This document shows positions 1 through 11,132 of a stretch of 64,000 bases of DNA, one piece after another. The stretch is from Phymorhynchus buccinoides. Its lineage: Eukaryota > Mollusca > Gastropoda > Neogastropoda > Raphitomidae. Each line of letters begins with the position of its first letter. Position 1 is the stretch's first letter. The translations under genes were made by a program, and so were the position numbers. The notes beneath the pieces were generated by a model that ran no database searches, was not told the DNA's origin, and saw only the letters and a program-made list of their open reading frames with translations. The stretch is from NCBI GenBank assembly GCA_017654935.2, contig CM065682.1:76363625-76427624 (forward strand), written 5' to 3'.

Positions 1-543
1 TTTGTGTACCCTGGCTAAAAGACTCCAGGGATCATCCCAACAGCCACGCCAAGAAGCTGGGCAATTTTTGTTTGTTTGTTTTCGTACCCTGGCTAAAAAA
101 CTCCAGGGATCATCCCAACAGCCGCGTCAAGAAAACTGGATGATTGCAAACTCAAGTAAGAGGGTTTGTTTGTTTGCGTACCCTGGCTAAAAGACTCCAG
201 GGATCATCCCAACAGTCACGCCAAGAAGCTGGACGATTACAAACTCAAGTAAGTGGGTTTTTGTTTTTTTGCGTACCCTGGCTAAAAGACTCCAGGGATC
301 ATTCCAACAGCCCGCGCCAAGAAGCTGGAGGATTACAAACTCAAGTTAAGTGTGTTTTTTGGTTGGTTTTGTTTGTTTGCGTACCCTGGCTAAAAGACTC
401 CAGGAATCATCCCAACAGGCCGTGCCAAGAAGCTGGACGATTACAAACTCAAGTAAGAGGTTTGTTGTTGTTCGCGTACCCTGGCTAAAAGACTCCAGGG
501 ATCATTCGCATCAGCCCGCCCAAGAAGCTGGACGATTAATACT
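1..543 (+). repeat. Tandem array built from the 3' edge of NPLOC4 exon 2 (copy A)
   Basis: About six units of 75-90 bp. Each joins a dispersed-repeat piece (ACCCTGGCTAAAAGACTCC...) to a copy of the E2 end (reading ...AKKLDDYKLK) and in most units its splice donor (CTCAA|GTAAG). Some units lose the end and run into GT-rich spacer instead. The exon itself lies left of the window. The array stops where the TTAA-flanked relic begins at 544. Confidence 0.85.
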
Positions 544-2069
544 TAACTCTTTCAATCCTGCAGACCGGTTTTCCAGTTTCAAGGCTTAATTCCTTTCAAT
601 CCTGGAGAACGGAAAACCGTTCTGGAAGAAATAACTCCTTTCAATCCGAGAGAGGTATTCCGGGATCGTACTTTGGACTTCCCGCAATTCGCGTCATCAA
701 AGTATGTCATTTACCCTTGACCCAGCCGCTAACGGGACTGTTTATGAATGGAATGTGATGCCAGACCCCCCAGCCGTTTACCCTTCCCTTTCCCCCACCC
801 CCTCCTCCTTCCAGCTCCGTGGGAAAGGGGTAATTTTGAATGAATGCGTGTGGTAGGTGTGTGTACTGTGCACGTGGCATTTTTTCTTGGCATTGAAAAT
901 GGAAGGTGGAGAAAATTCTGATTCTGACCAATTTGACAGAAGAAGAGTGAGTTTAGTTCGTGGCAGCTATTGAAGCGCACATAGGTGGTGATGATGCTAG
1001 TGGTGAGGAGTTAGATTATCAAAACTTACCTTTGTTCTACATTCGACCGAGTTTTGAGTGGATTAGGGGGAATTATGTCACAGCAAAACCGAAACTAGGA
1101 CGGAATTCAAACATCGATCAGGGCCTGTGTGTGTGTTAGACACATCAATGAAAGTGCAAGATTATTTTCAGTTATATTATTCTGATGAAGTGTTCAGTTC
1201 TCTGCTAGAATATACCAACAATAACACCTAAAAAAAACCGCACCAAGGAGCCAGAGAAAAACAAAGGTGTAGGTGACAAGTACACCTGTGTGTTGTGCAC
1301 GGCACAACACCCCAAGTACAAGCATGCACACACTGGTGTCAGCTATACTGACACCCCTTCAAAAAATGTCAAACTACAATGATGTGTGAAAAGTGTGTAT
1401 CTGTGCTGCAAACAGCGTCATAGTGACTGCTTCAAGGTGTATCACACACGTGTCACAGATGTGTGACATGTGATGTGATGACTGTGACAGGGGTACATAC
1501 ATGCGTAGATAGGGAACGTGAAAATATCTGTGTAAAAAAAAGTGTGCAAAATAGTGGTGCTTGTTCTCTATATATTTGTGTTGTATCCATACATAATCGT
1601 CAAAACAGACAATAAACTGTTGATGTGTTGGGGACAATTATGGTGACAATGGTGACTTATTATCCATGGAGTAATGACAAGCACAATGCATGGGGATGTA
1701 CAGGAGGCATCGCTTGGTGAGTGCGTGCATGAAATATACAATTTGCTTTAAAAACACTGACCTGCATGTATGGCATGATAGTATATGTTTTATGTTAAAT
1801 TGTAAACTTACCTGTTTTACACCTGTGTGTCATCTGTCATGTCACCATAATGTATCAACATGGTCACAAACAGCTTCTCTCATCAAATCCCTACACAACG
1901 GTATATGACATTCTTAGGTTCGTGTAATGTGGGTTACTGTCGTAAGTCTCTAAAATAAGTACCCCATTATCACATTTTTAATCCAGGAATGAAGGGAATA
2001 GATAGATAATAGAAACATAGGAATGAGGGGAAGTAACAGTTAGTGTAAAGCAAGGAATGAAAGAGTTAA
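544..2069. mobile_element. piggyBac-type relic, internally deleted (copy A)
   Basis: The segment is bounded by TTAA at 544-547 and 2066-2069, with inverted ends TTAACTCTTTCAATCC and GGAATGAAAGAGTTAA. The TTTCAATCC motif recurs twice more near the left end. Inside on the + strand, about 1130-1220 reads DYFQLYYSDEVFSSLLEYTN, which resembles the N-terminal part of piggyBac transposases. About 1225-1350 reads a Cys-containing stretch (KYTCVLCTAQHPKYKH) like their C-terminal zinc region. The catalytic core is missing, so this is a non-autonomous relic. The family assignment rests on TTAA ends plus those two motifs. Confidence 0.62.
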
Positions 2070-2194
2070 GTAAGAGGGGTTTGGGGGGTTATTTTTGCAT
2101 ACCCTGGCTAAAAGACTCCAGGGATCAGCCCAACAGCCGAAGCACTTGAACACTATCAGAGATGAGATTTTTCCTCCAATTCTTCCTTTTTGAT

Positions 2195-2850
2195 GGCCCC
2201 AAGGGTCATTTTTGAGATCAGTGTAAATCCATTGAGAAAATTGAGGGGTAGGGGTAGGGGTGTTAGGTTTTGTGTTGAATCGTAAATGCGGCAAGAAGTT
2301 CTCGATTGGTTCATTCTCAAATGGACATTTCCAGTTACTGTTTGGGGCAGCCAAGACTGCTCTATTTATCATTACTTTGCAGTTTGCAAAGCTTAAAGCG
2401 GAATATGTTTTTCCATTTGTTGATGAAACCTACACCGGGCCACAGACCTGGCTTCTTTTTTCCTCCTTTTTGGTTTTCTGAGAATCTCATCTCTGAAGAT
2501 GAGATTTGTCCTCCAATTGGAGGATTTCCTCCTTTTTTGATGGCCCCAGGGGTCATTTTTGAGATCAGTGTAAATCCATTGAGAAAATTGGGGGGTAGGG
2601 GTAGGGGTGTTAGGTTTTGTGTTGGAATCGTAAGTTTGATATTTTGTTCTCGATTGGTTCATTCTCAAATGGACATTTCCGGTTACTGCTTGGGGCAGCC
2701 AAGACTGCTCTGTTTATCATTACTCTGCAGTTTGCAGAACTGAAAACGGAAGTTGTTATCCATTTGCTGATGTAGCCTACACTGGGCCCCGGACCCCCGG
2801 CTTCTTTTTTCTTCTTTTTGGTTTTCTGAGAATCTCATCTCTGGGCCCCT
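2195..2850. repeat. Two tandem copies of a ~350-bp non-coding unit (copy A)
   Basis: The unit (GGCCCCAAGGGTCATTTTTG ... TTTTCTGAGAATCTCATCTC) occurs twice head to tail, with minor differences and a small amount of spacer. It includes a G-rich run (GGGGTAGGGGTAGGGGTG). No coding capacity is evident. Open frames here are short and overlap in several directions. Confidence 0.75.
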
Positions 2851-2894
2851 GCAGCCCTGTGAATCATGTGGGATAAGTATGCTCCAGATTGTTC

Positions 2895-3612
2895 AAACGA
2901 TGACGATGATGATGACGATGACGATATGATGATGATGATAACGATAATGATGACGATAACGATAATGATAACGATGATAACGATGACGATAATGATGACG
3001 ATAACGATAATGATAACGATAATGATGACGATAACGATAATGATAACGATAATGATGACGATAACGATAATGATAACGATAATGATAACGATGACGATAG
3101 CGATAATGACCATAACGATAATGATGATGATGATAACGATAATGATGACGATAACGATAATGATAACGATGATGACGATAACGATAATGATGATAACGAT
3201 AACGATGACGATATTCGGATAACGATAATGATGACGATGACAATAATGATAACGATAAGGATGATGATAACGATGATGATGACAATAACGATAATGATAA
3301 CGATAATGATAACGATGATGACGATAACGATGACGATAGCGATAATGACCATAACGATAACGATGATGACGATAATGATAACGATAATGATGACGATATT
3401 CGGATAACGATAATGATGACGATGACAATAATGATAACGATAAGGATGACAATAACGATAATGATGACAATAACGATAATGATGACAATAACGATAATGA
3501 TGATGATAACGATAATGATGACAATAACGATAGCGATGACAATAATGATGATGATAACGATAATGATTGACAATAATGATAGCGATGACATGATGATAAC
3601 GATAATGATGGC
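2895..3612. repeat. GAT/AAC-type satellite next to exon 3 (copy A)
   Basis: About 700 bp of GATAAC, GATAAT and GATGAC hexamers in varying order, ending 16 bp before exon 3. A higher-order pattern is visible: the break ATATTCGGATAACG recurs twice. All six frames stay open, which explains the long Asp/Asn, Met/Thr, Ser/Leu and His/Tyr/Arg frames. None of them is a gene. Confidence 0.95.
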
Positions 3613-3628
3613 GATGTCCGTGGCGCAG

Positions 3629-3902
3629 GCATGGAGACATGCTGTACATGAAGCTGGAGGAGCGGGCCGGGGCGCAGAGCAGCGCCATGGAGACGGACGG
3701 GGCCGAGGCGGCATCCACCTCCTTCGCAGGTGCTGGGGGTGCGGCCGACTGCAGCAGCGCCCCCTCCCCGACCCCACTTTCCACCCCGCCTCCACCACCA
3801 CCACCACCTCCTCCTTGGCAGGCGGTGAGGAGAAGGAGGACGAGGTGGACCTCATCCTCAGCAAGCAGGACGGAAAGATCTACAGGGACAGGAACGAACA
3901 GT
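3629..3902 (+). CDS. NPLOC4: NPLOC4 exon 3 (copy A)
   Basis: The acceptor GGCGCAG precedes the exon, which completes the K codon split at the end of E2 and continues HGDMLYMKLEERAG. Next come a low-complexity Ala/Ser/Pro/Thr linker and the conserved segment DEVDLILSKQDGKIYRDRNE, ending at the donor TT|GTGAGT. In animal Npl4 this is the end of the UBXL domain and the linker to the zinc module. The first and last parts lie in different frames. Copies A and B carry different small indels in the linker (near 3770-3825), so a sequencing error is more likely than a real break. Confidence 0.85.
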
Positions 3903-3959
3903 TGTGAGTTGCACTTGCAGTCTCTTATGTGTGTGCGTGTGTGTGTTGTTGTTGTTGTC

Positions 3960-4174
3960 AGGGCTCCCAGGGACCTCCATTTGGGGGTCTATGAAGCACT
4001 AAAATTCTACAGGACCCTCTAAAAGAATGTGCAGGGGGTCCAGGGATGCACTAGAAAAATTCTTTTTAGCATTCGCTATGCCACTGGGACCCTCTTTCCC
4101 GCCTCTAGGACCCTCTATACTGTGAGTGAAGGAGTCCCTGGGACCCCTTATTTTGTGGGAGAATTGGGAGCCCT
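3960..4174. mobile_element. Short TIR element, AGGGCTCCCAG ends (copy A)
   Basis: About 215 bp with near-perfect inverted ends AGGGCTCCCAG / TTGGGAGCCCT and no coding capacity. It is a MITE-like element in the intron after E3. The superfamily cannot be told from the sequence. Confidence 0.55.
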
Positions 4175-4204
4175 GGTTGTTGTTGTCGTACCCTGGCTTA
4201 ACGG

Positions 4205-5150
4205 TTAAACCCTTTCGCCGCCAGCCATTTTTCAGCAAAACATTTCCATTAAACTTACCTGGGTAGAGAAAAGAATCTGTCTGCAATATTGGGGAATTCC
4301 TCTGTGACATATTTATATAATATATATAATAATAATAATGGGAATTTATATAGCGCTCTTTCTCACATGAGCTCAGTGCGCTTTACATTGATAACAAAAA
4401 CATTAAAGGCAAACAAATAATGAATCATTAGAAAGTAAAATAAACATGATGATTGCACGCAACGTTCTCTTAGTCTTACACACTCACACACACACACACA
4501 TACACACACGTACGTGTGCGCACACATACATACACACACACGTATGCACGCCTGTATGCATGCGGCACACACACACATAACATGCACAAACACACGCACA
4601 CATGAAACGCACGCACGCACACATACACACACCATTATACAAGAGTAAAATAGTTACTATATGGAAATTCTAAGAAGAAACATAGACCACATTCACATTC
4701 TCAATCAAGTTTGAATACAATACTGCAACTTAAAATAAAATCATACTGCCATCAACATACCAATTACATGACTAATCATAATTATTAATAGACAAATTTT
4801 GCAAAAACAAAAATACCCTTCTACCTCATTTACAAGCATTTAAAGTTTACAAGACGTAGACATTCTACATACAAAATACGAATTATAAAATATTTGTAAA
4901 TACATTTTTTTTTACAAGATTTATGCAATGAAACGGACCCCCCCCCCCCCCCCCCCCCCCCCCCCACCCTCATACACAAACGCTAATCAATCATAATTAT
5001 GTCTGAAACAAGTAAAGTAAGGCCTATCCTTACCTCCCAAGATTAAGGGAATAGGGTTTTTGGATAACAGACCCTGATTTGATGCCTTTTAGTGACATGG
5101 GTGTTGAATCATTGTGGTGCAAAAATGCGACGTTGGTGTTGAAGGGTTAA
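4205..5150. mobile_element. TTAA-flanked MITE split by a nested repeat and microsatellites (copy A)
   Basis: The left end, TTAAACCCTTTCGCCGCC, and the right end, GTTGAAGGGTTAA, belong to the same family as the intact 246-bp element at 13230-13475. The interior is interrupted at about 4312-5010 by a dispersed repeat (TTTATATAGCGCTCTTTCTC), a CA-rich microsatellite (about 4480-4635) and a C-homopolymer of about 29 bases at 4937-4965. Confidence 0.6.
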
Positions 5151-5621
5151 AGACTCCAGGGATCGTCCCAACAGCCGAAGCGCTTGAACACTGTGGTACA
5201 AATGCACCCGCTAGGGATGAGAATGTTACGTGTGTATGTGAGACCGTTTTTGATAAACCCTGCCATGTGCGTGGGCAGCCACACTCCGACTTCGAAGGAT
5301 TTTGGAGACTGATGATGTTATGCTAGGAGCTTGCCATGGCTAAAGACAATCTCCACACACCTATGCCGAACATAACAACATTTTGATGTAGCTTTGGTAT
5401 TCTGCCGCCATTTAAAAAAAAATCTTTAAAACAATTTTCTCCTTTGAGCTCCTGTCAAAGCAGACTGTCAGCTAATGTAGCGTAGGCTTAGGCCTATCCT
5501 TACCTCCCAAATTATGAAAATAGGGTCTTCGGATAACAGGCCCTGATTTCATGCCTTTTTAGTGACATGGGTGTTAAACCATTGCGGTGCATAAATGCGA
5601 CATTGGCAGTGAAAGGGTTAA
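5151..5621. other. Intergenic-like intron stretch with MITE fragment (copy A)
   Basis: A fragment of a dispersed repeat (AGACTCCAGGGATCGTCCCA), unique-looking sequence, then the right half of a TTAA-family MITE (about 5480-5621, ending GTGAAAGGGTTAA). No gene is visible. Confidence 0.5.
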
Positions 5622-6465
5622 AGTACCGCAAAATATGGACTATAAGCCGCTACTATGAGGGTTAAAGTACTGCAAAACATGGACTATAAGCCGCTACTAT
5701 GATGGTTAAAGTACCGCAAAACATGGACTATAAGCCGCTACTATGAGGGGAAAAGTACCGCAAAACATGGACTATAAGCCGCTACTATGAGGGGAAAAGT
5801 ACCGCAAAACATGGACTATAAGCCGCAACTATGAGGGGAAAAGTACTGCAAAACATGGACTATAAGCCGCTACTATGAGGGTTAAAGTACCGCAAAACAT
5901 GGACTATAAGCCGCTACTATGATGGTTAAAGTACCGCAAAACATGGACTATAAGCCGCTACTATGATGGTTAAAGTACCGCAAAACATGGACTATAAGCC
6001 GCTACTATGATGGTTAAAGTACCGCAAAACATGGACTATAAGCCGCTACTATGATGGTTAAAGTACCGCAAAACATGGACTATAAGCCGCTACTATGAGG
6101 GTTAAAGTACCGCAAAACATGGACTATAAGCCGCTACTATGAGGGTTAAAGTACCGCAAAACATGGACTATAAGCCGCAACTATGAGGGGAAAAGTACTG
6201 CAAAACATGGACTATAAGCCGCTACTATGAGGGTTAAAGTACCGCAAAACATGGACTATAAGCCGCTACTATGATGGTTAAAGTACCGCAAAACATGGAC
6301 TATAAGCCGCTACTATGATGGTTAAAGTACCGCAAAACATGGACTATAAGCCGCAACTATGAGGGGAAAAGTACTGCAAAACATGGACTATAAGCCGCTA
6401 CTATGAGGGTTAAAGTACCGCAAAACATGGACTATAAGCCGCTACTATGAGGGTTAAAGTAGCGG
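5622..6465. repeat. 44-bp satellite, about 19 units (copy A)
   Basis: The unit is AAAGTACCGCAAAACATGGA followed by CTATAAGCCGCTACTATGAG and GGTT. Variants differ at GAGGGTT / GATGGTT / GAGGGGA and CCGC / CTGC. The core ACCGCAAAACATGGACTATA resembles the end of the TA-flanked MITE at 10688 (ACCGTATTTTTCGGACTATA), which suggests that a transposon end was amplified. An inverted single copy closes the array at 6460-6490. Confidence 0.95.
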
Positions 6466-6852
6466 CTTATAGTCCATATTTTGCGGTACTTTAACCCTTT
6501 CACCGCCAATGTCGCATTTATGCACCGCAATGGTTTAGCACCCATAGACTTAGCACTTATAGACTGATGTGGCTTATCTGCGGATTTTCTTTCCACTCTA
6601 TATTTATCAGTATGTTTAAATCTGTTTCTGGCCACATTCTTTAGCCTATTTTGAGCTTCTTTAGACTCAAAACTGGTTCTGGTTAATATCAATAGATTCA
6701 AATCTCATGTTTAAAGTATCTGAGAGCCTTGAATACTCATGTTCTGATAGGAGAATTTATATATTTGTGTTGCTTTGTGCACATACAATTTTCTCTGCGG
6801 CTTATAAACTGGTGCGGCTTATATGTGAATAAATACCTAATATTCTGTCAAT

Positions 6853-7482
6853 TTAACTCTCTCTATACTATTGTACGCTATAGCGTACATGACGCGCACA
6901 AACGTTCCATACTAGGCGGGTTTGCGTCATTACATAAAAATTATTTAAAAAATAATGCTTAACCGCACAGTTTTGAACATTTGCTGTATTGTTTATAATG
7001 ATAAAAGCTAGCATATGTTATTATTCCAAAGTAATTTTTTTTATTATTAGCAGATTTAAAAAAAAGCGTAACAAAGAAGATGAAGAGGGGGAGTGACTCG
7101 TTTTCATTCTTTGCGGTACTAAAAATAGACTGGAAGTGATTTCATTGGTTGAAAACTATTAAGGGACCGTAGAGGAACACTTCTATACTAGTTTGGGTTG
7201 CATGGCTTCGTGGAGTTGTGAATTGTGAATGGTTAAACGCTATGTACGCTATAGCGTACATTAGTATTGAACGGTTGTAAAGGGAAGCAATCAGCCAGTA
7301 AAGAGTGAGGGATGGAAGTTCAGTTTAACGTCGCGTATCGGCTTTCGCCATGTACGACGGGCTGAACAAACCAACCAGGGTATAAACAAAAATTTATGTT
7401 CCTGAATCACTGTCTTAGCCAAAAGGCTGAGAAGCGATCAGTTTTGTCTGAACATTCGCGTCAAAGTAAAGAGTGAGTTTAA
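6853..7482. mobile_element. TTAA-flanked element with terminal palindromes, carrying a nested SINE (copy A)
   Basis: Bounded by TTAA at 6853-6856 and 7479-7482. An 18-bp palindrome, TGTACGCTATAGCGTACA, lies near each end (6872 and 7243). An inverted copy without the SINE lies at 44642-45106, also with TTAA at both ends. No transposase is encoded. It looks like a piggyBac-type non-autonomous element. The SINE at 7310-7464 is inserted close to its right end. Confidence 0.65.
7310..7464 (-). mobile_element. U2-headed SINE, insertion 1 (copy A)
   Basis: On the minus strand, from position 7438, the sequence reads ATCGCTTCTCAGCCTTTTGG then CTAAGACAGTG. This follows the universally conserved 5' end of U2 snRNA for about 26 nt and then diverges. 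The body continues to GAACTTCCATCC. A 13-bp target-site duplication, AGTAAAGAGTGAG, flanks it (7297-7309 and 7465-7477). There is no open reading frame, so it must rely on a partner LINE. The body is shared with the insertion at 13800. Confidence 0.78.
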
Positions 7483-7581
7483 GGGATGCGGTTTATATAC
7501 AGGTGCGTCTTATAGTCCAGTTTTTACAGTATATACTTTATAAAGGTTCAGTGGTTAATTGTTTATGTTGTCTATTTACAG

Positions 7582-7630
7582 ATGTCGCCACGGGCCCAAA
7601 GGAAAGTGTCTTCATTGCGTACCGTTGGAG
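7582..7630 (+). CDS. NPLOC4: NPLOC4 exon 4 (copy A)
   Basis: A 49-bp exon between the acceptor TATTTACAG and the donor GAG|GTAAGC. It encodes CRHGPKGKCLHCVPLE after finishing the split Leu codon of E3. The Cys/His pattern (C-x-H-x5-C-x2-C) is the first zinc-binding site of the zf-NPL4 module. Phase fits both neighbours. Confidence 0.92.
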
Positions 7631-9159
7631 GTAAGCAAAATCAAAACATTTATATTATTTAGAACATTTGATAATGGGGACATTTTATTTTTTGTGTTTT
7701 CTGTAACATTTGACACAACAACCAAAATTTTAAAGAAAGGCAGATCTGGTCAGGTTTTATTTTCATTTTGGGTGCAGTTTTTCTCTGCAATAACAGATAT
7801 GAATTTTGTTGCGATGAAAACTCTTTTTTTTTAAACACGCTTACAACCTAAAGCATTTGAAAGGTAGGTAGGTTGAGGCCAAATTATTTTTGAGAAATGC
7901 TTTTTGAGTTTCTATTCAATTTTAGACTATCAGTTACCAAGTTTGAAAGAAATTTAGATTTGAAAATTCTGAAGAATGATTGTTAGAAAAGAAATGTATA
8001 GACATTGAAGAAAGACATGATGAAACCAGGATTATTTTATCAAAAAGTTATTTTATATTAGAGGGGATTGTCTGCTTCATTGTGTTTATCATAACATTAG
8101 CCCTTCCCCCGAAGACGGAGTGTGGCTGCCCACGTGGCGGGGTAATCAAAAACGGTCACACACATAATGTTCCCATCCCTAGCTGATGCACTTGTACCAT
8201 AGTGTTCATTTGCTTCGGCTGTTGGGATGATCCCTGGAGTCTTTTAGCCAGGGTACACAACCAACTAACCATAACATTAGCCCCTTCACTGCCAAAGGAA
8301 AACTGAAAAATTCAATTATCGATTTTCTTATTATGCAATTTAAAGACCCACCACTCCCATGTGTTAAGATCAGTGTTTTCATGTTCTCCCTCTTATCACT
8401 GGTAAGAAATCTTAAGAAATCTTCCAAGCATAATAGGGAAAATACACGTGACGTGGTGGGGTCCTTTAAAGAGACCTGTTAGACTCAATCTGAGGAAATG
8501 TTCTAGAGATATGTATTTTTTTAAATTTTATATATAGCGCAACACCTCTCAGTTAAACTGGAGCTCTTTGCGCTTTGCAATTTATTAAGATAAGATACAT
8601 TAATAAAGAAACAAAACCGCAAAGTTGCATCAAGTTTACCAAAGTTTGTTCCTCGGTATAGAGAGCAATGTCCCATCAATGATGTGCCCCATGAAGAGGA
8701 TAGTTAACGCTTTCTGCACTGTGTGTTGACGCAACTTCAAATTTTTTTTACGGGGATCTAAAATAAAATCGCTGTTCACAAGAAGTTTGTACTGTGAAAC
8801 TGAAACTGAAAGCAGAAGTCTTCAGTTGTGAAAACGATCGCCATGACGTAGTCATGATACAATGCTTCAATGCTTAAAATGGCACAATCAGTGGAGAGGT
8901 AAGCATGCCGTTTTATTCGGCTTGTGTAAGACAATGTTTTCTTGTCAGGAGATGAAGACTTTGCTTCTTTATTTTAAAAAAATGCTTCAGCTTCAGGTGG
9001 CTGCGCTCCCTGACCCCCGCTCTCTCGGGGGAGGGGGGGGGGGGAATAACCCCCCAGTTTATATTTCCAGATTTTGATTCTGGAAAGTTGGCAGCTGTGT
9101 GACTGGGATGTGTGCCTTGTTTCAGCCCCATGTTGAACAGAACATGTGCCTTGTTTCAG
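7631..9159. other. Intron 4 (copy A): no gene
   Basis: Mostly AT-rich single-copy sequence. It contains an inverted piece of the dispersed repeat that also builds the E2 array (CCTGGAGTCTTTTAGCCAGG, about 8228-8253) and another TATATAGCGC-type repeat (about 8528-8590). Just before E5 the acceptor region is duplicated: GTGCCTTGTTTCAGCCC occurs at about 9115-9126 and again at the real acceptor. Confidence 0.6.
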
Positions 9160-9254
9160 CCCTACGATGAACAGTTCCTGAAGAGCTGTGACCCCCCTAT
9201 CAAGTTCCTCTCCTTTCATTCCCATCTGCGCAAACTCACCGGAGGAGTGGACAA
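9160..9254 (+). CDS. NPLOC4: NPLOC4 exon 5 (copy A)
   Basis: A 95-bp exon from CTTGTTTCAG to GTGGACAA|GTAGGT. It encodes PYDEQFLKSC...FLSFHSHLRKLTGGVDK, matching the conserved stretch between the two zinc sites in Npl4 (known as ...HMSFHAYIRKLTGGADK in vertebrates). It ends in phase 2. Confidence 0.93.
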
Positions 9255-10333
9255 GTAGGTTACATTTTATAGATTAATTTTAGATTTATTGAGTATTTTT
9301 TCAGTAAGAAATGAAATGAAAAACATACGCATCTAATCTTTGGATGCTCTTTTTGACAAGCGAAGTGAGTATATGCATGCATGCTTTGGTGTGTGTTGGG
9401 GGGGGGGGGGGTGGGGGGGGGGGGGGGGGGGGGGGGGGGTAGTGTGTGTTTGCTTTCAATCTAACCTCAAACCCACCTGTTCCCCCGTCATTGAGGCTCC
9501 ACTCTCTTTTCTCTTCTCTCTCTTGCCTTTAGGTCTGTTTCTGCTGTATACCATTTATGTCATATGTGTGTGTTCGCTTGGTATTGTATTTTGTTTGAAT
9601 GCTAACGTGTGTGCGCGCTTTGATTTGATTTATATCAAGATTCCGCGCTGTATGCTGTTGTTGTTTTTGTGTGGTCCTTGGTTCATTAAAAGCTTGAACA
9701 TAGCAATTTTCTCAAAAACTACAAATAATAGCACAACCAAACATTGCATGACGATGAGTAATATCACATTATGTTTGCAGTGACTGCTTTTCATTAAAGA
9801 AAGTCACCAGAACAAGCAATGGTTCAAGCAATGAATTCAGTTGATTAGCCATTTCATTTACCAAGTTTTTGTTTGTTTGTTTGTTTTTGGTTTGTTGTGT
9901 GTGTTTTTAAAAAAAAAATTCTTTCTTCTGCGTTCCCCAGGCCAAATGGCCATAATGGGTAAGGTACGTATGTGTCCGGTTTTCAGTTTTTACTGGTCTC
10001 CACGCTGCGTACAGCAGAAACATTCCGATTTCGGAGGAGCTCAAGGGAAAAAAATAATTGGGAAGATTTTTTTGGAAAAAAGGCAGAAAGATAGTAGATG
10101 ACAGTAAGCAAAGGGAAAAGGCAGAGTCAAAGAGAGTGGCAGATTAGAGGAAGTTACCAGTACAGAACTTCCAGAAGGCGGGGAAACTTCAACTATGTTT
10201 TACGAAAGCCCCCCCCCCCCCTTATCCCCATGAGGAACCCTTTTTTTTTTTTTCTTTTTTTTAATAAAAAGGAACTCATGGATGTAAGCAACATTCCAGT
10301 GGAAAAACGTGTCCTTTTTGTTCTATCTTTCAG
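9255..10333. other. Intron 5 (copy A): G homopolymer, no gene
   Basis: Contains a G-run of roughly 45 bases with two interruptions (9399-9439), a palindromic dispersed piece (CCAGGCCAAATGGCCATAAT at about 9937) also used in the E7 array, and poly-C and poly-T runs just before E6. No gene is seen. Confidence 0.6.
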
Positions 10334-10457
10334 AGGGAAGTTTGTCAACTTGGAGAACATCTCGTGCAAGATCAAGGCTGGGTGTAAAGAGCACCCGCCC
10401 TGGCCGGGGGGCATCTGCACCAAGTGTCAGCCCAACGCGGTCACCCTCAACAGACAG
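10334..10457 (+). CDS. NPLOC4: NPLOC4 exon 6 (copy A)
   Basis: A 124-bp exon from TCTTTCAG to AGACAG|GTCAGG. It encodes GKFVNLENISCKIKAGCKEH...GGICTKCQPNAVTLNRQ. The Cys/His set C..GC..H...C-x-x-C supplies the second zinc site of zf-NPL4. Identical in frame to copy B. Confidence 0.94.
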
Positions 10458-10687
10458 GTCAGGGGCTGCACGGGGCCTGTGCCTATTTTCTCGGGGTTTT
10501 TTTTTCCTCCAATTTTGTACCATTATCTCATCTTTTCAGGGATGCTCCTCCTTTCAGGATGTCCTGAATTGCAGGGTTTTTAAAATTGCCTGGAGCTGGC
10601 GTCGCCGGATTATGAGAATTTGAGAAGCAACGATTTTCTCACACACACACACACACACATAGTTTTGTTCAATAAAAAGGGCCTATA

Positions 10688-10875
10688 TACCGTATTTTTC
10701 GGACTATAACTTATAGTATAAGGCGATACTTTTTTTCCAAGACTCAAACCCCTGTGCCTTACAATGTGACTGATGAAATAGTAAGAAAATATAATAACAA
10801 AATCTGAAATGTTTGGGGGTGCGCCTTATATACAAAGGTGCGTCTTATACTAGTTATAGTCCGGAAAATATGGTA
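10688..10875. mobile_element. TA-flanked MITE, CCGTATTTTTCGGACTATAA ends (copy A)
   Basis: About 188 bp with long inverted ends: TACCGTATTTTTCGGACTAT at the left and ATAGTCCGGAAAATATGGTA at the right. TA at both ends suggests a Tc1/mariner-type target. Related copies lie inside another MITE at 42297-42467, and the 44-bp satellite seems to derive from this end sequence. Confidence 0.75.
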
Positions 10876-11132
10876 AGCATTTGCTATATTCAATGAAACA
10901 AATTTTATTTTAGTGCTGTATTCAAAGGAATGTAGCACTTGTACTAGTCTAGAGGGGTGAAAAAAAGAGCAGTAAATGTGTTTGTGTGTGCGCTGCCCCT
11001 GCACTCCGCCGGGGCTGCCCCCTTGCAGGATTTTTTTAATTTCCCAGGAGCACCAATGTATTTTTATGACAATAGGTACAGCAGAGCTGCCTACAGCCCC
11101 TCCCCCCCCCCCCTCCTTTTTCTTCCCCCCCT

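Noticed and set aside
2835..3784. Long Ser/Leu-, His/Tyr/Arg- and Asp-rich open frames on both strands
   Set aside because: They are translations of a GAT/AAC-type satellite that has no stop in most frames. Codon pattern and composition follow the repeat, not a protein.
4480..4635. Cys/Val-rich minus-strand protein
   Set aside because: It comes from a CA/TG microsatellite.
5622..6465. CRISPR-like look of the regular 44-bp repeats
   Set aside because: Units are head to tail without unique spacers, and the context is an intron of an animal gene. It is a satellite.
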